Shown here one piece after another: positions 1 through 16,096 of a DNA stretch of 64,000 nt. Numbering within the stretch: the stretch's first letter is position 1; every line of letters starts with the position of its first letter. The DNA is taken from positions 29,229,986 to 29,293,985 of the forward strand of contig CM067348.1 in assembly GCA_034190875.2 (NCBI GenBank). Reading direction: 5' to 3'. This DNA is from Urechis unicinctus (taxonomy: Eukaryota > Annelida > Polychaeta > Xenopneusta > Urechidae). A program made the translations under genes and the position numbers. The notes under the pieces were generated by a model, which was given only the letters and a program-made list of their open reading frames with translations, did no database searches and was not told where the DNA came from.

Positions 1-539
1 TTAAGAAGTATATAAGATTATCTCACTATAACATATTTGAATACTGCAAGCATATTTGCCATTACCATTGCAATATTTGCTTTCGATGAAATGTCTTCTG
101 CTATCAATTGATTGGAATTGGTAATGTAAAAATGACTGAAAATAGCCAATGCATTAGTTTTTGTAATACTGTTGTTAACTGATCGACATTGAGCACGAGG
201 AATGTTTGCAGTATGCGATGACATAACGGAATGTCATTGCAATAACGCAGCTAAGTATGCCGAATTGTCAGTTTTCACTTTGATGACTCAAAACAGAAAA
301 AGAATGATTATGCCATGCAGTAGTTAAATTAACCAAATCATGATGTATGTTTATTGTTAAGCGCAATGAATGCAACTAAATAACTCATGGTATGATCTTT
401 ACATTACCATTGTAAAAGACGGAATCGTCCTGCTGCCTTGGCTGTAAGTCAAAGTGGACATTTGGATGCGTCGGCTTAGTTGTTTAAGCACTCCTGAGAG
501 CACTATCTGAGAGTTATCTTTTACATGTAGGTCTTCATA
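1..539. other. Intergenic sequence, part of an old repeat
   Basis: No gene is recognised. Around 440-480 the sequence resembles 5527-5560 (both carry an 'aaagtg-acatttgg'-like string), so the right half probably belongs to the LR2 repeat that becomes clear from 540. A 67-codon minus-strand open frame at 399-602 runs into that repeat and matches nothing I know. Confidence 0.4.
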
Positions 540-780
540 ATTGACATACGAGCGAGCTGTGCGGCAGTCTGACATATGTTGCTTGTTCAATGTTATGCTC
601 AAATGTTATACCAATCGCTATGCTTGATAACCCCTTTTGTAGCGGTGCCAAAACATTATTTACTGTCCTTGATATGGGCAATAACGTGTATAATGTGAAT
701 AATGTAAATGAGTGTTACACGGTATTTGTTCCGCTCCTTTAATTTTGCATAGAAGAATACCTGTGCCTAATTGTGGCAAT
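540..780 (+). repeat. LR2 dispersed repeat, segment 1 copy
   Basis: This stretch aligns in the same order with 5625-5840 and 6905-7030. Shared strings include 'ttgcttgttca', 'caatcgctat', 'gataaccc' and the later 'atagaagaatac'/'taaaagaagat' region. Identity by eye is about 65-70% with many small indels, so it is an old duplicate. No open frame is shared between copies, which argues against a recently coding element. Confidence 0.6.
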
Positions 781-1492
<712 letters not shown>

Positions 1493-1499
1493 AGCGTGC

Positions 1500-1905
1500 T
1501 ACACATGGCTCTTTCAAGCACATTGAGTCTGTGTAAAGTAATGTAACGAAGCTATCGAGGTAGCTGTGATCTTTGCCGCGTACCACTCTATCTGTGGAAA
1601 ACAGCTTAAATCTAGAGCCACTCTATATAGAGAAAAAAGCATTAGGCTTGTATTTACGCAATTGCTATTTCAGGGTTACTATCGTAATAGAACAAATATA
1701 ATGTACAGAGGCACTGTGGTTAGGTATTAATAGGAACACCACACATGCCGTATGATTTGGGCCAATGTCATTGAGCAATGTTGCCACATATTAGCTCCAT
1801 GCCCGCTGCTACATCGAATCAAACTGCCGAGTGGTGTATTCCAACACCATGCCAGCAGCCAAGTGACAGCTGCCATATCATGATAAAAACCGATGACAGA
1901 ATTCA
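1500..1905 (+). repeat. LR2 dispersed repeat, segment 2 copy
   Basis: This aligns with 9835-10200. Shared anchors in order are 'catggctctttca', 'gtaatgtaacg', 'catctgt-gaaaa', 'agcaatgttgccac', 'aaattgccgag/aaactgccgag' and 'accatgccag'. Identity is roughly 65-75% by eye. The matching copy ends next to another (TA)n array, so each copy has a TA array within a few hundred bases. Confidence 0.75.
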
Positions 1906-2119
1906 GCTATGCGTCAATCATATTGTTAGTCTAGTAAAGTATATCGAATGATACTAGCAACCACGGTTGCAGACAGCTAATTGGTCGACCATTCCCTTTA
2001 GTATCTCGCAAACACCATGTGATATCAACAAAGCCATATATCAGACCATCCACTACCGAGAGACGCAGTGTAGAAGCGATTAAGAGAAATTCTCCCAAAC
2101 CCTAACGGCTACATTTCTG

Positions 2120-3190
2120 TTTACAGATTAGCATCGCTCCCGCTTGATGCGGGATATATATTTAGAAAGAAATGATGATGCTGGACATAACAGGATTACG
2201 TCATACTTTATGCTAGATCTCGCCGAAAGTTCATTAAGACCACTGTGCCTTTCGCTGCATGGTTTATTAAAAAATAAGTGACCTTTGGTGGAAGCTGTCG
2301 CTTATCACGTGACAAACTTGGCTCGTCACCGACTGACAAGTAGAATACCGAAACCATCGTGTCGTTATCTTAAAGAATCCCTACGCAATATTGTAGACAG
2401 CCTAGATGGGCCTACAATTTGGCCAAGAAATAGTTCGGTATTCCAACTAAATTTACGATGATTAAGTAGTCAAATATCTCTGTGATATATAACAGACAAA
2501 TATTTGAAGCCGAAATAACACCAACCTTACATGCCTCTCAGCAGTGGCGCGTGCGAAGGTACTTGTACCATTTGTCCTTTAAGATTTGCGCAATGTACTA
2601 TATTACAGCTCGATGTCTGACACTAACAATGCTGAGAAGAGATTTTTACACTGTGTGTTTAACATTAAACAACACAGTAGCGGTGGTACTTATGCATAAA
2701 TGATGATATCTTGCTCAATTAATCATCCGCAGCAGTCCCGATGCCGTTCCTAAATGAGAATTTAGTTCGAATTGTATATGGTTAGTAGGATAATTATATA
2801 TACTTACCATATCCAATTTTAGGCCATAAAGATGTGATACACAATATGGCTGCGTTACAAATAGGGGAAAAAATTGATTCGGATGATTGATCAGTATGAT
2901 ATTATGTCCCTGCCGCTAGCATTTGTAATTCTGACGTTACTATTGCGCTTCCCTTCCAGACGAACATTAATGTACCACAAAACGACCTCACAATCATAAC
3001 TTTGCCAGAGAAAAGTAACAAAAGCCATAATAGCGGTTTGAGCGTGAAAAATTTATTTGTTAAAAAATCACAGCCCTGCCCATCAATTGTCATTGCAAAT
3101 ACATCCAGGAGCAAGGAAACCAAGTGCGATTCATTCGTGTGCCATATTGATTCCGCCTGATTTTCAAAGATCCATAGATAATGTGCATTG
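2120..3190 (+). repeat. LR2 dispersed repeat, segments 3-4 (long copy)
   Basis: Positions 2120-2860 align with 4465-5250. Anchors include 'gacataac-gga', 'atcacgtga', 'tggaatac-gaaac', 'gtcgaaataa/gccgaaataa', 'aatcatcc-cagca-gcccgatg' and 'taggccataaa-atg'. Positions 2890-3190 align with 7035-7345 at about 90% identity in the best parts (50 of 55 bases from 2906, 62 of 67 from about 3106), and more distantly with 5805-5935. Two ages of duplication are therefore present in one stretch. Confidence 0.85.
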
Positions 3191-3192
3191 GC

Positions 3193-3215
3193 AATATATA
3201 TATATATATATTTAA

Positions 3216-3246
<31 letters not shown>

Positions 3247-3598
3247 TGTATATATATACACATGGATATATACATATATAAATAAATATACAAATAGATA
3301 AAATAGAACAGGGACATTTATAAATATATATATACATATATATACATATATATAGAGAGATATAGATATAGAGAGAGAGATATATAGAGAGATAGATATA
3401 TATATATCTATCTCTATATATATCTATATATCTATCTCTCTAGAGATATATCTATCTCTCTATCTATATCTCTCTCTCTCTATATATATATCTCTATCTA
3501 TCTCTCTATATATATCTCTCTATCTATATATATCTATCTATATATATATATATATATCTATATATATATATATTACACAACACACAAACACACACCTG
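3193..3598. repeat. Compound TA / GATA / TATC / CA simple-sequence block
   Basis: (TA)n with scattered C and G is followed by GAGATA-type and then TCTATC-type repeats that are inverted relative to each other around 3395-3405 and again near 3442, and it ends in a CA-rich tail (3574-3596). The mirrored GA and TC blocks make this stretch strongly self-complementary. It abuts the end of the LR2 copy. Confidence 0.95.
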
Positions 3599-4464
3599 CA
3601 CCGTAAGTGAGGATTATCAGGGCAGCCGGGTTAGCAGAGTTCTTAAACAGTATATAACACTATGTTATATGTTTTGCTGACTGCAAACATTTAGTTAAAT
3701 ATAGACATATAACAAAACTGTTGAGCCTTTGAATGCGCTCACTAATTGGATATAGCCACTTGCCCGATTTTCTTCATGCAATTCTCGGTGTGACAAATAG
3801 TCAGCTAGACTTTATACGTTGTTCACTTGCGCAGCTTATATGCTAGGCACAAGACTAATAATCCTGGGATTAGTCCGTAAAATGGGCCCGCTGAATCATA
3901 AACAGTTTACTCGTGCTTAAAGCGTAGATATAAGCAGGCGGTGAATCACATTCATATCGACAAGTAACTTAAACCATTCTTCCTGATTGTTGATGCATGT
4001 GTCACAATATGTGCCCAAGCGCACTTACAAGTGTCGCACTAAATCCCTCTATGCTATAGCAAATAATCCTTCATTTAATCTTAATTCATAATTGTGTAAA
4101 ATAATCATATGCTGGTACAATGCGTTGTTAGGATATATCTCATAGCCTGATCGATGCGATATAATTGCACCTAGTATGATGTTTAGCCCCATTCTTTTTC
4201 CACTCGATGCGTCAATGATCCTTCGTTACTTAAACATAGGCTCACCATATGACCATTGCGTCTTGACTTCACAAGCGCCATTATATTCTAAGAGTACCAT
4301 TCATTGTCCCGCTATACGTGACTTTCACCAAAATACAGATAATGGGAGCAACATACAGCAGCAGCATTTATATTGTGGAAGTACAAACGTTTAGGAAACA
4401 AGTTACTTTCATCCAGGGCCAAGGGCTATGCCTTCATTGGCGTCGCCTACTAATCGTGACCACG
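3599..4464. other. Intergenic, nothing recognised
   Basis: This is unique-looking sequence between a simple-sequence block and the next LR2 copy. A 72-codon plus frame at 4176-4394 is the longest open frame and has no recognisable motif. Confidence 0.5.
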
Positions 4465-5250
4465 GACCTTTAATGACATATTATTAGTCGAAGGATATAT
4501 GCTCAAGAATATAATGAGGTTTTTGACATAACTGGATAATGTCATACGTAGTGCTAGTTCTCGCAACAAGCTCAATCAGAGCATTGAGTCACTGATGTAC
4601 CTGACATTTACTGCACTATTTTTTAAATAAATCACCACTATTGGCTTAAGCGCGCTATTGATAATCACGTGAAACGTCACAACAGTGGAAAGGGGGTAAT
4701 CCAAGCAAAGTTGGTCCGTCCGTATATTACCGATAGGCAAGTGGAATACTGAAACATCATATCGTTTTAGTATCATTATCACAAAAAGATCCCTCGAAAT
4801 AGAGGTCAATATGATAGACTGTGACTTGTCGTGGAAAACAGTCACGCGTTGCACACTTCAACTGCACGTACGATGCACAGTCGAAATAAGACCGACATTG
4901 GATCACAGTACTCGTCCCTTTGGTCATTAGTAATTGGCGTCATTTCTTACATTGCAGCCAGAGGTCGAACCTAGTAGATATAATATAACATAATGCTTTC
5001 CTCAGTACCTGGGAAGTAACATTATATCTTAATCAAGAAAACATAATAACACTAGGCTAAACCGGGGGAACACATGCATAACTGATGAGAGCTTCCTTGA
5101 ATAATCATCCAAAGCAGGCCCGATGACAAGACTTAACGATGATTTATTTTGAATTTTATTGCGACGATAGGATCATTTTATGCACACATTCCATTCTAGG
5201 CCATAAAAATGTTATGTACACATTATGGCTTCGTTGCGCATCGACAAAAC
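4465..5250 (+). repeat. LR2 dispersed repeat, segment 3 (second copy)
   Basis: This is the partner of 2120-2860, in the same orientation and segment order. The 3' end is the clearest part: 'taggccataaa-atgt' followed by 'cacattatggct-cgttgcg' near 5195-5240 matches 2820-2857. Open frames in the two copies do not correspond, so selection on a protein is not evident. Confidence 0.75.
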
Positions 5251-5609
5251 AACCTGTAGACAAAATTGCGCAGTAGAGAATTTAACGTTTTACCAATCAG
5301 CTAACCGCGGAAAAAGAAACTTTTCAATGCTTAGTAATGCACAACATGAATGTGTATATAAAAGCAAAGCACTCTACGCAAACTCAGCTAAACACACCGG
5401 ATGTTGTATTTGTTTGACATGCTTGACTGTTATTGATCAATCATTCGCTAGTTTGGTACATGTGATTGAAAGCAACTTATCTACAGCATCAACCAGCTTC
5501 TCTGTATGCGAATGAGCATAGCGTTTCAACTTAAAGTGTCATTTGGCTCGACCATAAACTTTGCTTTTATTAGAAAAAGCGATTTCAGTGTATGTACCAG
5601 TTGAAAAGA
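5251..5609. other. Intergenic, possibly a repeat spacer
   Basis: A 96-codon plus frame (5225-5515) begins inside the LR2 copy and continues here. It is cysteine- and serine-containing, has no recognised domain, and is not conserved in the other LR2 copy. I treat it as a chance open frame. Confidence 0.4.
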
Positions 5610-5935
5610 ATTTTGAGTAAAATGCATATATGCGAGACTGCCTTATAATAGAATGACACATCTTGCTTGTTCAGTATGAGGCTCTTCCAATATCCGAATG
5701 TCACGCAATCGCTATACATGATAACCCTTAATTTTGTGGAGGCACAATATATGTAAATGTCCATGATATCGATTACAATAGTATATTACCATCACAGTAC
5801 CGGCGTTGCCATTGCGTTCTCCTTTTAGATGTAAAAGAAGATTTCATAATCGCCTCCACCCCAAATGAATTCCACAATCATAGCTATGCTTGAGAAAACT
5901 AAGAAGAGCTAATACAGTGGTTCGAGTGATTTTAT
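5610..5935 (+). repeat. LR2 dispersed repeat, segments 1 and 4
   Basis: Positions 5625-5800 match 540-700 and 6920-7020. Positions 5805-5935 match 7075-7200 and 2930-3050. Anchors include 'ggctcttccaa', 'caatcgctata', 'aatcatagct-tgcttgagaaa' and 'gtggttcgag'. Segment 1 is directly followed by segment 4 here and at 6.9-7.3 kb, which defines their natural order. Confidence 0.8.
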
Positions 5936-6294
5936 AAGTATCGTCGATATATATAAGCCACCATTGGGAGTAAATGTGTTGAATGGCGTTTATTTGAATG
6001 CATCGTTAATAAATTATGAGGCGGAAGAGCAAAGCACAATATTGCATCAACAATCTGACATAAGATGAACCACTGGTATTAACGCCTTATATCACTGCCT
6101 AGTCAAATCCCTGGTATGCACGCAGCATAACACCCATGTTTACGAAGGTGATGCAACTGACATCAATAATATCCAGCTATTTACAAAGACTCCTGTATTT
6201 GGTGAACAACTTGAACGTTATGTAATTTATGTTATTGTCTAAAACATGAAAAAATAAAGCTTTTAAACATACGACACGGAGGTTTTTTTAATAA
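5936..6294. other. Intergenic, nothing recognised
   Basis: AT-rich sequence with no repeat partner noticed in the window and no open frame worth listing. Confidence 0.4.
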
Positions 6295-6336
6295 AGGATA
6301 ATTTCACCACTTATTCTGCTTTTTCTGCTATATCTG

Positions 6337-6525
6337 ATGTTTGCAAGTGCAAAAACGATAAAGAATGCACTCTTGTTTCCATTGTTGTTGTCTTTTGAAT
6401 CGATAAATAACAGATTAGCTCGTGAAATAATTGATGAAATTAGCATTAAAGAAAAGGATCGTGCCATAATTAAGCATGGATATATCCTCTTGGGGACATG
6501 TAGAGGGGCTAGCGTTGACATATAA
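6337..6525 (+). CDS. Possible small coding frame or exon, function unknown
   Basis: From ATG at 6337 there are 62 codons to TAA. The frame is open back to 6295, just after a TAA. The product would start with a hydrophobic stretch (Leu/Phe/Ile-rich, including the codons before the ATG) and continue as a mixed-charge segment containing 'EIIDEISIKEKDRAIIK', which looks like an amphipathic helix. A T-run followed by 'aataaag' just upstream could be a splice acceptor. The opposite strand is also open for 95 codons (6288-6575), so the strand is uncertain. No family is recognised. The island lies between two LR2 copies and has no repeat partner in the window. Chance is a real alternative. Confidence 0.15.
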   Translation: MFASAKTIKNALLFPLLLSFESINNRLAREIIDEISIKEKDRAIIKHGYILLGTCRGASVDI

Positions 6526-6904
6526 CAATGCTTCGGTAAAAAGAACAGTTCTGTAAATATTAAATTAAATTTCATATTTCATATACTGCTTACTATTATA
6601 TATAATGTTCAACTGCAATAAGGCAATTCGCTATAAGATTGCACAACTATGTTACTTTTTCTATTAAATTTACGCGAATCGAACGGTTCAAACGCGTTAT
6701 CTCATTTAGAGGCACGAGTCTCTGAAATGAATTCCTTGTACATCTGCAGTCATTAGTTAATATTTATTCTTTCACTCATCAGCCTATGTTACATTTATGG
6801 AAGTACGCTTGTTGCCACTTAGCGATGAGAAATTAAATGTTATGTGCATGCAAAACGTTAAGCTCTATTCATTTTGATAAATATATTTCCATTCATGCGT
6901 GAAT
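6526..6904. other. Intergenic, nothing recognised
   Basis: AT-rich spacer without an open frame or repeat match noticed. Confidence 0.4.
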
Positions 6905-7350
6905 AGGGATTGCTTTTTCAATTCACGGTTCTTCCAACGCCCATATCACATACAAACACTGAATATGATTAGCCCATTATTTGCGGCGCCAATACACTTG
7001 ATAGTGTCGATAATTTTTATTAAAATCTTATGTCTCGATGACATTACGTCCCTGCTGCTAGCATTTGTTATTCTGACGTTACCATTGCGCTTCCTTTCCA
7101 AACGTTACATTATTGTCCTACAAATGGAACGCATAATCATAGCTTTGCTTGAGAAACCTAACAAGTGCCAGTATAGTGGTTCGAGGGTTAATACAAATAT
7201 TTCATAATATTAAAAATCACAGCCATGCCCATCAAATGACATAAAAAATGTATCCAGGAGCCAGGAATCCAAGTGCGATTCATTCGTGCGCCATATTGAT
7301 TCCAGCTGATTTTCAAAGCACAGACAATGAGCATTGGCAATAAAAAATGG
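6905..7350 (+). repeat. LR2 dispersed repeat, segments 1 and 4 (young copy of 2.9-3.2 kb)
   Basis: Positions 7048-7102 match 2906-2960 at 50 of 55 bases, and the 'atccaggagc' to 'gattttcaaag' stretch at about 7249-7317 matches 3106-3173 at 62 of 67. The intervening part is more diverged and carries indels. In both copies the same minus-strand frame is open across the last 60 bases (a short NQYG-RMNRTW-like peptide). This may only reflect their high similarity. Confidence 0.85.
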
Positions 7351-8071
7351 AAAATAAACCATTCACGCATGACACCGTTTAGCAGCGGCTAGCTAAGAGG
7401 TACAGCAGCGTTGTACAACAACCTATTTTATCTATCCAGGCAATGAAAATGGAGCAAAGCTGAATAGCAGCCGTGAACATAACAAGTGATGAATGAACGT
7501 GATAAATGAATCGATCGACCATGAATAATACAAGTCGGCAATTTGTACAAATAGTTGACTTATTATGGTTTGTCATCATATTGTCAGAGACGAATCCAAC
7601 ACTTGCACATAATGTCTTTCGATGTTTGAAGTAAGTCAATACATTCAAACCGGGCCTCACGATACACTTCAAGTCCTTAATTAATAAGTTGGAGTATGCA
7701 CTGATTATCTTTGATTGGTGCTTAACTCACCAGTTAAGATATTGCCATTTAATATATGCTACATATATGCCAGCATATGTTGGTGGCGCGACCAGCACTG
7801 CAACTTGAAATTGCTTTGTTGTCGACAATTGGCGGAGTCTTGTTTGCAGCTTGGAGTGAATGATAAGTGTCAGTGTCTTAGTAAGCCTATTCCCTGCAGT
7901 CATGTACAGATAGGGATGGTATTTGGTGGAACTGAGAATAGTTAAGTGTAGGTATTTAGCTGGAAATTTTGTCTGAGAAGAATGACTTGGGTTGGTGGTG
8001 ATTGTGGGGGAGGCGATGCTGCATCCATGTAAGAATGGGTTGGTAATTCCGGCACAGAATTCAATGTAGGA
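7351..8071. other. Intergenic, nothing recognised
   Basis: Contains a 97-codon minus frame (7379-7672) and a 76-codon plus frame (7715-7945). Neither has a recognisable motif. From about 7980 the plus strand becomes rich in G and purines, leading into the minisatellite. Confidence 0.4.
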
Positions 8072-8513
8072 TCATATTGAGAGGTGTTTATGATGTATGT
8101 GCAGAAGTGGGTATATTATCAGTGATGGGAGGGTAGATAATGTCGGGGTAGAAGTAATCTTTGCATCAGAGCAAGGAGGGGTATGTGATGTGTAAACAGA
8201 GGTCGGAAGCTTAGCAAGACCTGGGGCATCTTGGGACGGTGTGAATGAGGTAGGGCCGAAAGCTGATAGTGGGTCAACTGAAGTTGACAGAGGGCTAGAA
8301 CTTGGATATGGTGAAGATGGGTCAACGGACGTAGGCAGAGGAATGGGAGTCGGGATAGTTGGTGATGGGTCGACGGAAAAAAGGCAGAGGAGTAGGACTC
8401 GGGGGAGCTGGTGATGGGTCGACGGAAGAAGGCAGATGAGTAGGAATATGAGGGCTTGGTGAAGGGTCAACTGAAGTCGACCGAGATTCAAACGATGTGA
8501 CGTTGGCATGCAT
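8072..8513 (-). pseudogene. Broken Pro/Ser/Thr-rich repeat frame
   Basis: Two minus-strand frames join at one place. The first runs from an ATG at 8511-8513 (a TAA lies immediately upstream), and the second ends at 8072. Each carries 16-residue repeats with the core 'SVDPSP' followed by Pro/Ser/Thr/Ile/Leu. The switch is at 8377-8382, where a run of six A replaces the 'aagaa' of the neighbouring unit, giving one unit of 49 instead of 48 bases. Removing that base in thought would keep one frame through all units. A tail rich in Ser, Thr and Pro follows the repeats. Such low-complexity segments are common in secreted, surface or linker regions, but no family can be named. The extra base could also be a sequencing or assembly error, and the absence of any upstream exon leaves coding status unproven. 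Confidence 0.3.
8271..8483. repeat. 48-bp minisatellite, about 4.4 units
   Basis: Units start at 8271, 8319, 8367, 8416 and 8464 (partial), each beginning 'gggtcaac' or 'gggtcgac'. Spacing is 48, 48, 49 and 48. Units differ from one another by roughly 25-35% in their second halves. The period is a multiple of three, which fits a coding origin. Confidence 0.92.
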
Positions 8514-8539
8514 TTAGAGCAGCAGTGAATATCCATTCT

Positions 8540-9834
8540 TCATGAATTTTTCTCAACAGCATTACATATCTGATGTCGTTCTGTAATACATCACGTGACC
8601 TTGCCTCTTCGCTGCATTACTCTATATATTCACGACTGGCCGTCTCAAGCGCCTTCAGTATACCAGGAGCAAGTTCACGCTGTTTTTGTCTCCATCTCGA
8701 CATCGCTGATATTGCTGCAATCTCTCCAGCAAACAGACTAGATCATGATTGTCACAAGCATTCGTCAAGACTACGCTTAAGATCGAATTGAAACCTTCAC
8801 CGTCATTTGGGGAATGTATTTATCAATGTCATTTCGGGAATAACCAAACCTTAAACCAAATATGGATCCGAAGTAAAAAATGGACTTACTAAGTGTAGGC
8901 CGGAATCGAGTGGATTTTCCACCAGATGTCGAAATGCAATCTGTGGTGTGGTGATGTGCGACACTAGCTGGAGGATTTTGATGAAGGAACACGAACTTCA
9001 GGCTTTAGAAGAAACTCAAACATTATTGAATTCTATGACTTTCGAATTTAAGATGAAGCTTAGAGGCCAGGGTATAACTGCATTTTTGGTTTAAAACGAT
9101 TCCCTCGACGAATCGGACACTCTATCCCAATTATCATGGGAAATGCAGCAGCCTGGTCAGAGGATGGGCGTGGCTATTATAATGGCTTACGTATGAAGAG
9201 AGGGTGTAGGGCTAGCAGGTGACACGACGGTCACTCGTGGGCATTACTTAAAGGGGCACGTTATAATGATAGACAAGATTGTGGCAGAATGTGCGTTGAA
9301 CGCTCAACATCTGTTAAGATCTTGATGAGTCTTTGCGAGTCGTACGGGAAGCAATTGTCTATTGTAATGCATTGAATTTTCAAAACAGCGTGAATATTTC
9401 ACAGGATGACAAATACCAAACGATGTAGCTTTAGTTGACACATGAAGACAAATTCTTTACAGCAAGACGTTATGTAGCGTAAATGTGACATAGAGCATAG
9501 TCGTTGCTAGCACCGCCCTCGGGATTATCACGAGGTTGGGATACAATTGTGCCATTTACTATCGGGAATCAACTCATCAGCTACCTCTCTTAATAGAGCT
9601 GAAATGAAAAACACATGAGTATCGCAGTGGTTCTCAATCCATTTCAGTGACATTATAAATCAAGGCACTGCAGCATATCAAGCTACGACCTTAAGCAGAA
9701 AGGTTGTGTAAAAACAATCACAGGACTTGCCACTTATATGTAAACACCAGATGTTTTTCAGTCTAACATCTTAGCATGGGTGACGGCCTCATTTCCTGAC
9801 TTGTTCATTAAGTGGTACATTATTAGGTTCGTGG
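8540..9834. other. Intergenic, nothing recognised
   Basis: No repeat partner or gene was noticed. Open frames are at most 72 codons. Confidence 0.45.
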
Positions 9835-10200
9835 TTGGCATGGCTCTTTCAGGCATAGTGAGACGGTGTAATGTAACGCAACGACGCTAGTGAGCAATCT
9901 GTGATGAATTGCGCGTGCCACACCATCTGTAGAAAAACAACTTCAGGCTAGTTGTTTTCTTGTAGCCGACGTAATTTGCATTTCATGTTGAATATCGTAA
10001 AGTAGTTAATGGCATGAACAGTACTAGACTCTTTAAGTATGAATAGGATCACAGCACACGGCGTTGTTTTTGTACAATATAACACAGCAATGTTGCCACG
10101 AATCAGCTATGCCGGCGGCTATACCAAATTGCCGAGAATGCAATTTCCAATACCATGCCAGCTGCCTCCAAAGGACAGCTGCCTCCGAAAATGCATCCTA
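9835..10200 (+). repeat. LR2 dispersed repeat, segment 2 (second copy)
   Basis: Partner of 1500-1905 with the same anchors in order ('catggctctttca' to 'accatgccag-'). A short internal direct repeat ('ggacagctgcctccgaa' preceded by 'gctgcctccaaa', about 10161-10190) is present here and not in the other copy. Confidence 0.75.
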
Positions 10201-10257
10201 TGTTACATACACTGATCCGTGAGAGCCCATAGGGGCATGATATTAAAGGAAAGCAAG

Positions 10258-10268
10258 ATATATATATT

Positions 10269-10345
<77 letters not shown>

Positions 10346-10374
10346 ACATGTATATATACATACATATATATATA

Positions 10375-10443
<69 letters not shown>

Positions 10444-10489
10444 TTTGTATATATATATATGAATGCATGTAATGCATGTATGTGGATAT
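10258..10489. repeat. (TA)n microsatellite with TGTA and CATA variants
   Basis: Nearly continuous TA dinucleotides with a few G and C, ending in 'gaatgcatgtaatgcatgta' at the gap edge. Confidence 0.97.
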
Positions 10490-10589
10490 NNNNNNNNNNN
10501 NNNNNNNNNNNNNNNNNNNNNNNNNNNNNNNNNNNNNNNNNNNNNNNNNNNNNNNNNNNNNNNNNNNNNNNNNNNNNNNNNNNNNNNNN
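10490..10589. other. Assembly gap, exactly 100 N
   Basis: One hundred unknown bases lie between a TA array on the left and 'gtgtgtgtctt' on the right. The round length suggests a placeholder, and the flanks suggest the missing sequence is a compound TA/GT array like the one at 25.05-25.25 kb. Confidence 0.95.
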
Positions 10590-14839
<4,250 letters not shown>

Positions 14840-14841
14840 TT

Positions 14842-15234
14842 TTATTTAAAAGTGATGCTACACTGTTCATTATCTCCATTCATTTTTATCCATTGCATGG
14901 TTTTGCGCACCACGCGGAAATTGGTTAGGGGCGTTTGAAAGATTGTATAGATTGGACCGACGACCTTTTTGGTACTCGATATTATCTTATTTATCATTAT
15001 CCCAAGTTCTGGTATATTGTTCTGAACTACTTCCTTCATGAATATATCCCATCCACGTGACATTCGATAGAGGAAAACAAAAGATAGATATTTGGTTTCG
15101 ACGTTTTCAAATGAGCTGGAGCCAGACGTATATTCGTCGTCACAAACCGAGATGCCTAGGCAGGTCGTATAATTAGTAAAGTTCCTCGGGTTTTTTTCAG
15201 ACGAATATACGTTGGTTTCGGAATATCTTTTGAT
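14842..15234 (-). CDS. Candidate 3' exon of an unknown gene
   Basis: The minus strand is free of stops from 15261 to a TAA at 14842-14844 (139 codons). The proposed exon start at 15234 is the base after the site homologous to a 'cttttcag' acceptor seen in the duplicated copy near 16230. Here that site reads 'ctttcaaat', so the AG is gone. An internal ATG at 15063 would give 73 residues beginning MSRGWDIF. The product is hydrophilic with a mixed-charge C-terminal half containing '[17 protein letters not shown]' and '[14 protein letters not shown]'; there is no signal peptide or known domain. Upstream in the same frame, after several in-frame stops, lies a hydrophobic stretch (about 15317-15425) with a possible donor 'gtaaac' at about 15402-15407. 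The unit from 15214 rightward is tandemly duplicated, so the second copy carries only the first few codons of this exon. Chance openness cannot be excluded. Confidence 0.3.
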   Translation of the reverse strand: MKRYSETNVYSSEKNPRNFTNYTTCLGISVCDDEYTSGSSSFENVETKYLSFVFLYRMSRGWDIFMKEVVQNNIPELGIMINKIISSTKKVVGPIYTIFQTPLTNFRVVRKTMQWIKMNGDNEQCSITFK

Positions 15235-15541
15235 TTGAAAGAAAAATGGGTTTTTTTTTTGTTATGTCTAAAAATAGTTGTTTTTTTGCTAAGTTCAAAA
15301 ATAGTTGGTTTTGTACGTGTCTTTTATACACACACTATTTTGGAACACCCACTTATGTACACAAATAAATAAGTTTAATAAAACAATGCAAATCAAAAAT
15401 ATGTTTACGAAACCGACATATGTCACTGACAGACCAACAGCAAACAAGAAATGATCATCATAATGAATATATGTTTCGTCGTCGCCTCAAATGTCCCGAA
15501 ATGTTTGTTTTTTTGCAACATGTCCATAATAGTCGCATTCG

Positions 15542-15620
<79 letters not shown>

Positions 15621-15802
15621 TTATATAATGTATACATATATATATATATAAAATAAATTTACATGATATATATTCCAACATATATAAATATATATATACA
15701 AGTATATATATATATATTTTATATATATATGTACATGATATATATAAACATATATATATATATCCATTGACATGATATATATTTAAACATATGAATAAAT
15801 GT

Positions 15803-15833
<31 letters not shown>

Positions 15834-15872
15834 GTATGTATATATAAACATAAATATATATATTTATTAGAA

Positions 15873-15922
<50 letters not shown>

Positions 15923-16018
15923 TATATATATATATTTATATATATATATATGTATATATGCATATATGTTTATATACATATATAAACATATATACATTCT
16001 GATATATGCATATATAAC

Positions 16019-16096
<78 letters not shown>

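Noticed and set aside
6660-6700. Possible tRNA B box on the minus strand ('gttcgattc')
   Set aside because: The flanking bases do not form a T-arm stem and no acceptor stem or A box lies at the right distance.
3090-7370. Short shared peptide (NQYG-RMNRTW) in LR2 copies as a conserved protein
   Set aside because: The two copies are over 90% identical in DNA there, so a shared frame carries no independent evidence of selection.
15125-15212. 13-base inverted repeat ('gacgtatattcgtc' at 15125 and 'gacgaatatacgt' at 15200) as terminal repeats of a transposon
   Set aside because: It encloses only about 60 bases, overlaps the candidate coding frame and shows no target duplication.
15262-15320. Reading through the in-frame stops upstream of the 15.2-kb frame as a reassigned genetic code
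   Set aside because: The stops fall in a short AT-rich stretch that also carries indels between the two duplicate copies and ends in an acceptor-like site, so an intron is the simpler explanation. Other frames in the window end at all three stops without any consistent pattern.
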